Source: Pseudomonas sp. R4-35-07
GTDB lineage: Bacteria; Pseudomonadota; Gammaproteobacteria; Pseudomonadales; Pseudomonadaceae
Length of the DNA stretch: 64,000 bases
Reading direction: 5' to 3'
Assembly: GCF_003852235.1 (NCBI RefSeq)
Contig: NZ_CP027732.1
Span: forward strand, 1,674,001 to 1,738,000
Shown here: piece after piece, positions 1-7,444 of the stretch
Layout: every line of letters starts with the position of its first letter
How positions within the stretch are numbered: the stretch's first letter is position 1
The notes under the pieces: generated by a model
What the model saw: the letters and a program-made list of their open reading frames with translations, nothing else
Told to the model about the DNA's origin: nothing
Databases searched by the model: none
Translations under genes and position numbers: made by a program

Positions 1-761
1 TTGCGCTCCAGCTTGCCTTCATCGGCCGCCAGCTTCTCCAGCAAATCCGGGCTGATGGTCAGGCGGTCACACCCGGCCAACTCTTCGATCTGGCTCAGGT
101 TACGGAAGCTTGCACCCATCACCACGGTCTTGTAGCCATTGGCCTTGTAGTAGTTATAGATGCGCGTCACCGACTGTACGCCCGGGTCATCGGAACCGGT
201 GTAATCGTTGCCATTGGCCTTCTTGTACCAATCGTAGATACGGCCCACGAACGGCGAAATCAGGAACACACCCGCTTCAGCGCACGCCACGGCCTGGGCG
301 AACGAGAACAGCAGCGTCAGGTTGGTCTGGATGCCTTCTTTTTCCAGCTTTTCCGCTGCGCGGATACCTTCCCAGGTGGATGCGATCTTGATCAGCACAC
401 GGTCACGGCTAACACCGGCTTTGTCGTACAGATCGATCAGACGGTGCGCACGCTTGAGGATCGCGTCTTCGTCAAACGACAAACGGGCGTCCACCTCAGT
501 GGAAATACGGCCCGGTACGACTTTAAGAATCTCCTGGCCAACCGCGACTGCGAAACGGTCACTGGCCAGGCCCACGTCGCCGTTGCAGTCCTGCACACAT
601 TCATCCAGCAGCTTGGCATAGCCAGAGATCGACGAAGCCTTGAGCAGCAGGGAAGGGTTAGTGGTCGCGTCTTGTGGCTTGAGCTTGGCGAGGGTAGAAA
701 AATCGCCGGTATCGGCTACGACGGTGGTGAATTGCTTGAGTTGTTCCAGCTTGGAAGTCAT
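1..761 (-). CDS. tal: Transaldolase, 3' end beyond the window
   Basis: Transaldolase B-type enzyme of the non-oxidative pentose phosphate pathway, cytosolic. It moves a dihydroxyacetone unit between sugar phosphates through a Schiff base. The reverse strand reads [20 protein letters not shown] from the ATG at 761, then the family's [12 protein letters not shown] segment. The LIKIASTW stretch carries the catalytic lysine, and WYKKANG follows. About 253 codons are visible and the last part runs off the left edge. It is transcribed in the same direction as dusA, which lies upstream, but about 280 bp with a REP element separate them. No damage is visible. Confidence 0.96.
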   Translation of the reverse strand, partial: MTSKLEQLKQFTTVVADTGDFSTLAKLKPQDATTNPSLLLKASSISGYAKLLDECVQDCNGDVGLASDRFAVAVGQEILKVVPGRISTEVDARLSFDEDAILKRAHRLIDLYDKAGVSRDRVLIKIASTWEGIRAAEKLEKEGIQTNLTLLFSFAQAVACAEAGVFLISPFVGRIYDWYKKANGNDYTGSDDPGVQSVTRIYNYYKANGYKTVVMGASFRNLSQIEELAGCDRLTISPDLLEKLAADEGKLER

Positions 762-965
762 GGGCGTGCTCTGTCCTGTGGGTCTGATGACATTACCCGA
801 GCGCTGGCAGGCGCTCAAGGGCGCAAATGCGTTAGGTCGTTTGCGAGGGCAACAACCTGAAAACAGCCGTATGAATGGCGGTCGTACTGCTCAATAGGAG
901 GGCAAAACCGCCGCCAGGTTCAACCCAACTGCCCGATAGCGCCTTCATAGCCGCACACCGCACCA

Positions 966-1003
966 AATGTGGGAGGGGGCTTGCCCCCGATAGCAATGTA
1001 TCA
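966..1003. repeat. REP element, single copy
   Basis: The hairpin GGGAGGGGGCTTGCCCCC with flanking TGTGGG and GATAGC matches the elements near 32923, 49855, 60767 and 61682. It lies in the 281-bp gap between tal and dusA, which holds no gene. REP elements of this kind are common intergenic elements in fluorescent pseudomonads. Confidence 0.85.
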
Positions 1004-1042
1004 GCCAATCCAAAACTAACTGACCCGCTGCAAGCCAACCAG

Positions 1043-2053
1043 TCACCGCCCTTCCAACAATTCCCCAGCCTGATCCAGCAACGCCAGCGGGTCCGCCGCC
1101 TTATGAATATCCACCGACAACAACTGCCTGAACCTGCGCGCCCCAGGAAAACCCGTGCCCAACCCCAACACATGCCGAGTGATGTGATGCATCGTCCCAC
1201 CACTGGCCAGATGCTCAGCAATATAAGGCCGCAACTGCGCCAACGCCTCCGCCCGACCAATCACCGGCGCCTCACTGCCAAACAACCGCTGATCCACCTG
1301 CGCCAACAGATACGGATTGTGATAAGCCTCCCGCCCCAGCATTACCCCATCAAACGTCTGCAAATGCTCCTGGCACTGCTCCAACGTCTTGATCCCACCG
1401 TTGAGAATAATCTCAAGCTCCGGGAAATCCTGCTTCAACTGCGCCGCCACGTCATAGCGCAATGGCGGAATATCGCGATTCTCCTTCGGCGACAACCCCT
1501 CCAGAATCGCAATCCGCGCATGCACGGTAAAACTGGTGCAACCCGCGTCCTTCACCGTGCCGACAAAATCACACAGCTCGGCATAACTGTCCCGGCCATT
1601 GATACCGATACGGTGCTTCACCGTCACCGGAATCGACACCGCATCGCGCATCGCCTTCACACAGTCCGCAACCAGGGCAGGGTGGGCCATGAGGATCGCG
1701 CCGATCATGTTGTTCTGCACGCGATCGCTGGGGCAGCCGACGTTCAAGTTCACTTCATCGTAACCGGCGGCCTCGGCCATACGGGCGCAGGCGGCCAGAT
1801 CGGCGGGGACACTGCCGCCTAGCTGGAGCGCAAGCGGGTGCTCGGCTTCGTTGTGACGCAGGAAGCGCTCGTGGTCGCCGTGGAGGATAGCGCCAGTGGT
1901 GACCATCTCGGTGTAGAGCAGGGTGTGCTTGGAGAGCAGGCGTAGGAAGTACCGGCAGTGGCGGTCGGTCCAGTCCATCATGGGGGCAACACTAAAGCGC
2001 CGAGACAGCGTGGGCCTTGCGTTTACGGGGCTAAAGGTCTGTTTATCTAGCAT
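1043..2053 (-). CDS. dusA: tRNA-dihydrouridine(20/20a) synthase DusA with prophage-supplied N-terminus
   Basis: FMN-dependent reductase that converts uridine to dihydrouridine in the D-loop of tRNA. Visible motifs are FSVAPMMDWTDRHCR at the FMN-binding start, NLNVGCPSDRVQ with the catalytic Cys, and HARIAILEGLSPKENR. With the start at 2053 (MLDKQTFSPVNARPTLSRRF) it has 336 residues, normal for DusA. An upstream in-frame ATG at 2155 would add an unlikely tail. Codons before about 1990 come from the prophage, because the original host start (MPLQSAPLSRRF) now sits at 27713. So the enzyme is probably functional but expressed from prophage DNA, divergent from the integrase. The ribosome-binding site is weak, so the exact start is uncertain. 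Confidence 0.93.
   Translation of the reverse strand: MLDKQTFSPVNARPTLSRRFSVAPMMDWTDRHCRYFLRLLSKHTLLYTEMVTTGAILHGDHERFLRHNEAEHPLALQLGGSVPADLAACARMAEAAGYDEVNLNVGCPSDRVQNNMIGAILMAHPALVADCVKAMRDAVSIPVTVKHRIGINGRDSYAELCDFVGTVKDAGCTSFTVHARIAILEGLSPKENRDIPPLRYDVAAQLKQDFPELEIILNGGIKTLEQCQEHLQTFDGVMLGREAYHNPYLLAQVDQRLFGSEAPVIGRAEALAQLRPYIAEHLASGGTMHHITRHVLGLGTGFPGARRFRQLLSVDIHKAADPLALLDQAGELLEGR
1970..1990. other. attL, prophage attachment site in dusA
   Basis: The 21 bp here and at 27654-27674 are identical except at two positions and share the core TCCATCATGGGGGC (1974-1987 and 27658-27671). The core encodes APMMDW of DusA. Integration at the 5' end of dusA is an established habit of one integrase family, and an integrase gene starts about 165 bp away. 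The exact crossover point within the core cannot be read. Confidence 0.9.
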
Positions 2054-2156
2054 TTTACTCAACGTGTTCTTGGCGTGTTTTCGGGCGTTTTCAGGCGTTT
2101 TTAAAGGCTCGGTGGTACGATGTACCACTTCAAAACTGACGCGTACCACTTTCAAT

Positions 2157-3308
2157 ATGGCGACTATCAGGGCAAGAAAACTGGCGGATGGGACTGTGAG
2201 CTACACGGCACAGATCCGCATCAAGCGCGACGGAGTGCAAGTCTACCAAGAGAGCCAGACCTTCGCCCGAAAACAGGCTGCTCAGGCTTGGGCACGCAAG
2301 CGCGGGGCGGAGCTGGATGAGCCTGGTGCGATCGAGCGCGCAAACCGCAAGGGCGCCACGCTGAAAGATATGACCGATCGCTACCTGATCGAAGTTGAGA
2401 AAGCCAAGCCGCTGGGCAAGACCAAGCGCGCCACACTCAATGCGATTGGCGAAACTTACCTGGGCAAGTTGACCGATACGGATATCAACACCCAGTGCCT
2501 GGTCGATTATGCACTTTGGCGAATGAGCGGAGAGGGCGGTGGCGTTCAGCCACAAACCGCTGGCAATGACCTGGCGCACCTCGGTGCAGTGCTGGCAATT
2601 GCCAAAGACGCGTGGGGCTATCAGGTCGATCCGCTCGCCATGGGCGGTGCGCGGCGTGTGTTACGCAAGCTGGGCTACAACTTGAAAAGTCGTGAGCGCG
2701 ACCGCCGACCGACATTGGATGAGCTGGGACGGGTGCTGACGCACTACCAGGCCATGCAGGTGAGGCGCCCGACCGTCATAAATATGCTGAAGGTCGTGGG
2801 CTTCGCCCTGTTCTCCACACGCCGGCTCGATGAAATAACCCGAATTCGCTGGGCAGACGTAGACGAGGCGGGCCAGCGGGTGCTGGTGCGCGACATGAAA
2901 AACCCAGGGCAGAAGATCGGCAACGATGTTTGGTGTTACCTGCCGGACGAGGCGTGGCATATCCTCCAGACGATGCCGAAGGCCGGCGAAGACATCTTCC
3001 CCTACAGCCCTGAGTCGATCTCCACGTCCTGGACGAAAGCCTGCAAGTTTTTGACCATCGCGGATCTGCACTTCCACGACCTCCGGCATGAAGGTGTCAG
3101 CCGCCTGTTCGAAATGGACTGGGATATTCCGCGTGTGGCGAGCGTTTCCGGCCACAGGGATTGGAATTCAATGAGGCGTTACACCCACCTTCGCGGTCGG
3201 GGCGACCGCTATGTGGGCTGGGAGTGGCACGAAAAGATTCTGAGGGCGCCCGTCCAACTGGGCGCCGCATCGCAGAAGTGGCTCAAACGGCGTGTTTTAT
3301 CCCGTTGA
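2157..3308 (+). CDS. int: Tyrosine site-specific integrase, dusA-targeting type
   Basis: Phage integrase of 383 residues that would carry out integration and excision at dusA. The start at 2157 (MATIRARKLADGT) gives the usual N-terminal arm-binding segment; the open frame extends further upstream through dusA but that part is antisense. The catalytic set is visible: R223 in TRRLDEITRIRW, H307 and R310 in HDLRH, H333 in SGHRDW and nucleophile Y342 in RRYTHL. An N-terminal SAM-like core-binding region covers roughly residues 65-165. It is divergent from dusA, and its 3' end overlaps the convergent prtN-like gene by 26 bp. It appears intact, so excision might still be possible although the prophage is damaged. 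Confidence 0.95.
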   Translation: MATIRARKLADGTVSYTAQIRIKRDGVQVYQESQTFARKQAAQAWARKRGAELDEPGAIERANRKGATLKDMTDRYLIEVEKAKPLGKTKRATLNAIGETYLGKLTDTDINTQCLVDYALWRMSGEGGGVQPQTAGNDLAHLGAVLAIAKDAWGYQVDPLAMGGARRVLRKLGYNLKSRERDRRPTLDELGRVLTHYQAMQVRRPTVINMLKVVGFALFSTRRLDEITRIRWADVDEAGQRVLVRDMKNPGQKIGNDVWCYLPDEAWHILQTMPKAGEDIFPYSPESISTSWTKACKFLTIADLHFHDLRHEGVSRLFEMDWDIPRVASVSGHRDWNSMRRYTHLRGRGDRYVGWEWHEKILRAPVQLGAASQKWLKRRVLSR

Positions 3309-3555
3309 GCTGGTTGTGCTCCTTAACCCCGGCTGCGCGCTGTAGGTCCAGGTACGCGGCCAAGTCGGTGAGGTGGATGCCCTTGGCCGACTTCTGGCTC
3401 GGCTCCAGGCGGGTGATGGGCAACTTGATCTGGCCGCTCATCACCTTGCGCTGGAACATGTCCGGCGTCAGGTGCGTGAAGTAATCCCGGCACACGAGCT
3501 CCAATGAGATGACCGCCTGGCCGTACTGGGCCATCAGGATAAAGGCTGTGTTCAT
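3283..3555 (-). CDS. Pyocin activator PrtN-like protein
   Basis: A 90-residue protein matching the pyocin activator family: it begins MNTAFILMAQYGQAVISLE and contains VCRDYFTHLTPDMFQRK and SQKSAKGIHLTDLAAYLD, close to PrtN as I recall it. In P. aeruginosa PrtN switches on pyocin genes after RecA-dependent loss of PrtR. Here it ends an operon of small genes (ATGA overlap with the gene upstream) next to the integrase, as is common for prophages at this site. A role as late-gene or excision activator is inferred. No PrtR-like repressor is visible in the element. Confidence 0.85.
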   Translation of the reverse strand: MNTAFILMAQYGQAVISLELVCRDYFTHLTPDMFQRKVMSGQIKLPITRLEPSQKSAKGIHLTDLAAYLDLQRAAGVKEHNQLNGIKHAV

Positions 3556-4070
3556 GGCTGTTGCTCCAACTGAGCGCCGCTCATATCAATCAGTCTGCGA
3601 TAGCCTGCGTCGTACAGCGCTTCCGCACTTTGCGAGATGGTCAGGCAAGCACCTACGAATGGATTCAAGACTTTTACCAAGTCATCAATTCCCTTTTTCC
3701 GCAGGGCTGCGGCCTCATCTTTGGTCCGAAAGCATCCGCCATCGCACCCAACTGGCTTGAGGGAGTCGATGCGATCCCAAATTTTTTTACTTCCCTCATC
3801 GCAGTTTTCACGATTCGGCCCCAGCCAAGTGCGCCATATCTCCAATAGCTCTTCCGATGCGGCCAAGCGCAACTGCAGAGCGTCGGCAAGCTCAATCCTT
3901 CGATCAAGTTCGCGCTCTGCGAAATATAGCTTTTCACCAAGAGTCGACTCGCGTGCCAGGGAGGCGTCAAAGTCTTCGGCGAGAACTACGACTGGCTGGA
4001 ACACAGCTTTGCTCTCACCTTCAACACCAGGGATGAAACCTTTCAACTTCCAGCGCTTTACTTCGTTCAT
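3552..4070 (-). CDS. Prophage protein of unknown function, coiled-coil
   Basis: A 172-residue protein I do not recognise. Residues about 35-75 are rich in Glu, Leu and Arg (GEKLYFAERELDRRIELADA) and probably form a coiled coil. The C-terminal half has a short Cys pair (VGCDGGC). It overlaps both neighbours by 4 bp (ATGA), so it is translationally coupled in the small early operon ending in the prtN-like gene. No function can be assigned. Confidence 0.7.
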   Translation of the reverse strand: MNEVKRWKLKGFIPGVEGESKAVFQPVVVLAEDFDASLARESTLGEKLYFAERELDRRIELADALQLRLAASEELLEIWRTWLGPNRENCDEGSKKIWDRIDSLKPVGCDGGCFRTKDEAAALRKKGIDDLVKVLNPFVGACLTISQSAEALYDAGYRRLIDMSGAQLEQQP

Positions 4071-4333
4071 AAAGCCCCCTCCAACATCCGAAACGATTGA
4101 TGAATGAGCGCCGGCTGAGCCCTATGCTCTGCGGGTTTCGCCATGTCACCCTGGATCTCACAGACGAACCGATGCCGTTGCCGGTTGGGCGCAGTCAGCG
4201 CCTCGGTCAGGGCTGGCACGACGTTGGCGCATTGCTCGTAGGCGTTGGGCCCGCTCCAGCTGTCAGTCTTTACCACTTGGCAATCCGTGCGAGCCGCATC
4301 CGCGCACAGGTAAAGCATGAGAAACACTTTCAT
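4067..4333 (-). CDS. Small prophage protein, unknown
   Basis: An 88-residue protein starting MKVFLMLYLCADAARTDCQ, followed by a Cys/Gln-containing, mostly polar body (CANVVPALTEALTAPNRQRH). The short hydrophobic start could be a weak export signal but is not convincing. ATGA-type overlaps on both sides support real translation within the operon. I do not recognise the family. Confidence 0.6.
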   Translation of the reverse strand: MKVFLMLYLCADAARTDCQVVKTDSWSGPNAYEQCANVVPALTEALTAPNRQRHRFVCEIQGDMAKPAEHRAQPALIHQSFRMLEGAL

Positions 4334-4413
4334 ACCACCTCCTGCCGCTCTATGCGGGGATTAACCGGTGTGGTAGCCTCTGCGGTGCCGCCTTGGGGTT
4401 GATTCACTTGCAT
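4330..4413 (-). CDS. 27-residue prophage peptide
   Basis: A very short gene (MQVNQPQGGTAEATTPVNPR and on to the stop). It is supported by a strong ribosome-binding site, AAAGGAGAAG, placed correctly before the ATG at 4413, and by a 4-bp overlap with the next gene. Its leader is a copy of the leader of the gene starting at 4783. It may act mainly as a coupling leader for the genes downstream; that is inference. Confidence 0.55.
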   Translation of the reverse strand: MQVNQPQGGTAEATTPVNPRIERQEVV

Positions 4414-4434
4414 GGTGCTTCTCCTTTGGGTGGT
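4411..4434 (-). repeat. Duplicated translation-initiation leader, copy 1
   Basis: These 24 bp, covering the ATG, the AAAGGAGAAG ribosome-binding site and ACCACC upstream, are identical to 4781-4804. Two consecutive genes therefore start from the same leader sequence, while their coding sequences differ after a few codons. Confidence 0.85.
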
Positions 4435-4471
4435 CGGTGTCGAGGGGTTGCAGCCCCTCGGCACCACATTC

Positions 4472-4783
4472 TTACTGGCTTTCGCCGGTTGGGTTTTGCT
4501 TCCGCACCAGGTGCAGTTGCAGGCTTTCAAACTCGACAGCGTCATCGGTCGCTGATTGCCACTCCAGCACTGCCTGGATCTGTTCCCTGCTGCACTCCAG
4601 CACCAGAACTTCTTTGTCGCTGACAGCCAGAACCTCCAAGATTGCTACCAGTCCGGCTGGGTCGTAGGCTTCTGCGTGAACAGTTTTTCCTGCCTCGTTA
4701 AACCAGGCCTTCAGCTCTTTCAGGTATCGCAGACGGTTGGGTTGCCCTTGGCGGCCCTCGGCGGTGATGACTTGTACGTGCAT
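4472..4783 (-). CDS. Small acidic prophage protein, unknown
   Basis: A 103-residue protein from the ATG at 4783, chosen because of the AAAGGAGAAG ribosome-binding site just upstream. It begins MHVQVITAEGRQGQPNRLRY and is acidic toward the C-terminus (LECSREQIQAVLEWQSATDD). I do not recognise the family; similar proteins seem to occur in other Pseudomonas prophages. It is probably co-transcribed with the genes downstream toward the integrase. Confidence 0.65.
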   Translation of the reverse strand: MHVQVITAEGRQGQPNRLRYLKELKAWFNEAGKTVHAEAYDPAGLVAILEVLAVSDKEVLVLECSREQIQAVLEWQSATDDAVEFESLQLHLVRKQNPTGESQ

Positions 4784-4804
4784 GGTGCTTCTCCTTTGGG
4801 TGGT
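4781..4804 (-). repeat. Duplicated translation-initiation leader, copy 2
   Basis: Identical over 24 bp to 4411-4434. It places a perfect Shine-Dalgarno sequence before the gene starting at 4783. Confidence 0.85.
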
Positions 4805-4845
4805 GGCAGACGTTGCAGCGCCTGGCGGGTACCGCTGTTGATGAA

Positions 4846-5425
4846 TCAGGCTTGGAAGTGCCAGCACTTCACGATGGGTTGCTTGGTGACGACGGCGTTG
4901 GTTTTGCTGGCCTGGTGAGCCCGCACCGCGCTGTCAGTCGCCTTGTTGACGTCGAGCAGCTTCCGGGAGCGGGAGTCTTTCAGGCGTTCGCGCAGCTCGC
5001 TGACGTCGGCGATTTTTTGCCGGTTTTCTGCCGCGCATTTCACGAAGTCGTTGAGGTTGATGGCGATGATGTGGTCTTTCTTGCTGTGGTTGACCACTGG
5101 GCCTTCGGCGTCCAGGCCTTCCAGGTATTCGTAAACCTCCCAGAATTCAGCCACCACCGGATGGTCGGAACTGATCGAGGCCTGGCGCTCAATTGCCATG
5201 CGGATGATCTGCGAGCGGGTGTGCTCGACCTGGGCGTCGGTGAGGGGCACCACCATGCACAGACAGTCCAGCAGGGCGAGCATTTGGGCGTGGTTCTTGT
5301 TGATCCGCTCCACTCGGATGTAGCCGCGCAGCTTGTTGCCGCAATGGCTACATTCGCTGTGCTCGTCTTTGAACGGGGTAGGCCGCTTTCGCCAACTGCG
5401 CACCAGTCGTGCGGGCCATTCAAGT
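4846..5425 (-). pseudogene. Conserved prophage protein with CxxC motif, 5' end cut off
   Basis: The reading frame contains WRKRPTPFKDEHSECSHCGN near its start, a one-sided zinc-ribbon-like Cys pair. It then has an alpha-helical body (DAQVEHTRSQIIRMAIERQ; EFWEVYEYLEG) and a conserved-looking end, KCWHFQA. I recall this as a common protein of Pseudomonas prophages near the integrase, of unknown role. No ATG with a ribosome-binding site precedes the conserved part: upstream the frame runs into the inverted tape-measure gene at about 5425. The first few codons therefore seem to have been lost at the rearrangement. A GTG inside LVRSWRK could restart translation but lacks a clear ribosome-binding site. 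Confidence 0.65.
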
Positions 5426-5426
5426 T

Positions 5427-7381
5427 TGCGCGACGAGATCCGCCGCCTGGAAACGCCGTTCAAGGATCAACTCGCGCTGCTGAAACAGCACACCAGCGAG
5501 TCGAAACGCCTGGGCGAGCAGTACGGCCAGCAGCAAGGGAAACTCGCCAGCCTCGGCGTACAGCTCAAGACCGCCGGCATCAACACCAATGCCCTGGGCG
5601 CCTCCGAGCTGAAACTCAAGCGCGACATGGACAGTGCCACCCAGGCCATCAAGTTGCAGATGGACCACCTGGACGCCCTGAGGCGTAAACAGGAAAGCCT
5701 GGCTAAGGCGCGCGCCACCTACGATAAAACCCAGAGCTTGGCGGGCAGTATGGCTGTGTCTGGTGCCGCAGGGCTGGGGGTGGGATACGCCGCCAGCCGC
5801 CCTGTGGTGTCGGCAATTCAGGCCTTTGCCCCGAACGAAGACTCGGCGACACAGCTCAAGGTGTCGATGATGGACGACACCGGCAAGGTCCCGGAGGACT
5901 TCCAGAAGATCACAGACCTGGCGACCAAGTTGGGCGACCGCCTGCCAGGCACCACAGCCGATTTTCAGAACATGATGACCATGCTTCGGCGCCAGGGACT
6001 GAGTGCACAAAGCATTCTTGGCGGCACCGGAGAGGCTGCTGCATATCTCGGGGTCCAACTGAAAATGGAGGCCACAGAGGCAGCCGAATTCGCGGCCAAG
6101 ATGCAGGACGCTACTCGCACGTCAGAGAAAGACATGATGTCGCTGATGGACACCATCCAGCGAGGGTTCTATGCCGGCGTTGATCCGACCAACATGCTGC
6201 AGGGATTCAGTAAAATTGCCCCGGTGATGGACACCATCAAAAAATCGGGTATCGATGCCGCCGCTGAGCTGGCCCCCCTTCTGGTCATGATGGACCAGGC
6301 AGGCATGGAAGGCGGTGCCGCTGGCAACGCGTACCGGAAGATCTTTCAGGCAGGCCTGGACAAGGACGGGGTCAAGGACGTCAACGAGATCATGGCGTTG
6401 GAAGGTAAATCCATTCGTTTCAAGTTTACCGATGACAAGGGCAACTTCGCCGGACTGGAAAACCTTTTCGCTCAAGTTGAGAAGCTCAAGACACTGAACG
6501 ACGAAGACCGCACCGCGACCATCAAGAGTTTATTCGGCGACGACTCCGAAACAATGACCACTTTGAACACTATGATGAGCAAGGGTCTAGCCGGGTATAG
6601 GGAGGTGCAGCAGAAGCTGCAAAATCAAGCCGATTTGCGCACCCGTGTGAACGAACAGCTCGGCACTCTCACCAACGTCATGGAAGCGGCCGAGGGCAGC
6701 TTTACCAATGCAATGGCGGAGTTCGGAGCCGCAGTTGCGCCCGAGCTTAAAGGGCTGATCAATACGCTTGGCGATCTTGCCAACGGCGTCGGAGCCTGGG
6801 CCAGGGAAAACCCAAAGTTGGCCGGCGGCTTGGTAAAAGTCGTCGCGGCTGTCGCGGCTGCAGCGCTGGTCTTCGGCACGCTGGCATTGACCATGGCAAG
6901 CATGCTCGGCCCTTTCGCCGTGCTGCGTTATGGCATGGCGATGTTCGGCATTCGCCTCGGAAGCATCAAAGCTCAGCTGATCGGAACCCGTATCGCGGCC
7001 GCAGGCGCCGGCGTAGAGGTTGGCCGGATGGGAAAAGTCTGGAGAACCGTCACTGCCAGCCGGGCCGTCGGCGGGATCATTGGCATCATCCCTACGCTGA
7101 TCAGTTCCGCGCGGCTTGCGGCGGTCAGCGTATTACCTATGCTCAGCGGCGCCGTCAGCACGGTCGGCGCGGCCATCCTAGCTACCCCGGTCGGGTGGCT
7201 AATAGCCGCCGTCGCGGGCCTGGTCGCAGCCGCGTTGCTGATTTACAAATACTGGAAACCAGTCAAGGGTTTCTTCCTCGGTTTCTGGCAGGGAATCAGC
7301 GAAGCTCTACAGCCGGTGCTCGCCGGGTTCGGTAAGTTCGGCGGGCTGCTGATCAGCCTGTCCTCGGGAACAAACACCTGA
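5427..7381 (+). pseudogene. Tail tape-measure protein fragment (P2 gpT-like), inverted and cut at both ends
   Basis: About 650 codons of a tape-measure protein. Recognisable parts are the coiled-coil start (SLRDEIRRLETPFKDQLALL), the ARATYDKTQSLAGSMAVSGA segment, the TIQRGFYAGVDPTNMLQGF region, and hydrophobic segments around GLVKVVAAVAAAALVFGTLA and GWLIAAVAGLVAAALL. It reads on the + strand, opposite to every other tail gene. The usual N-terminal 50-100 residues are missing, because the upstream frame is antisense of the neighbouring gene. The C-terminus ends abruptly at 7381, right where the tail-fibre-side gene begins. This is an inverted internal fragment and cannot make a normal tail. 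Confidence 0.85.
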
Positions 7382-7440
7382 TCAGTCAGTCTCTGGACAC
7401 CCGCTGGCGTAAACTTGTATGCAACATCATTCATCGTCAT
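7360..7440 (-). pseudogene. Truncated gene downstream of the tail fibre (possible fibre-assembly protein)
   Basis: A good start (GAGG ribosome-binding site, ATG at 7440) opens a frame reading MTMNDVAYKFTPAGVQRLTD and QVFVPED. It then runs into antisense tape-measure sequence and stops at 7243. The first about 25 codons look like the start of a small tail-fibre-assembly or accessory gene, which normally follows the fibre gene. The rest was lost at the rearrangement breakpoint. Two CTGATCAG copies (7349-7356 and 7378-7385) flank the junction. Confidence 0.55.
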
Positions 7441-7444
7441 TACC

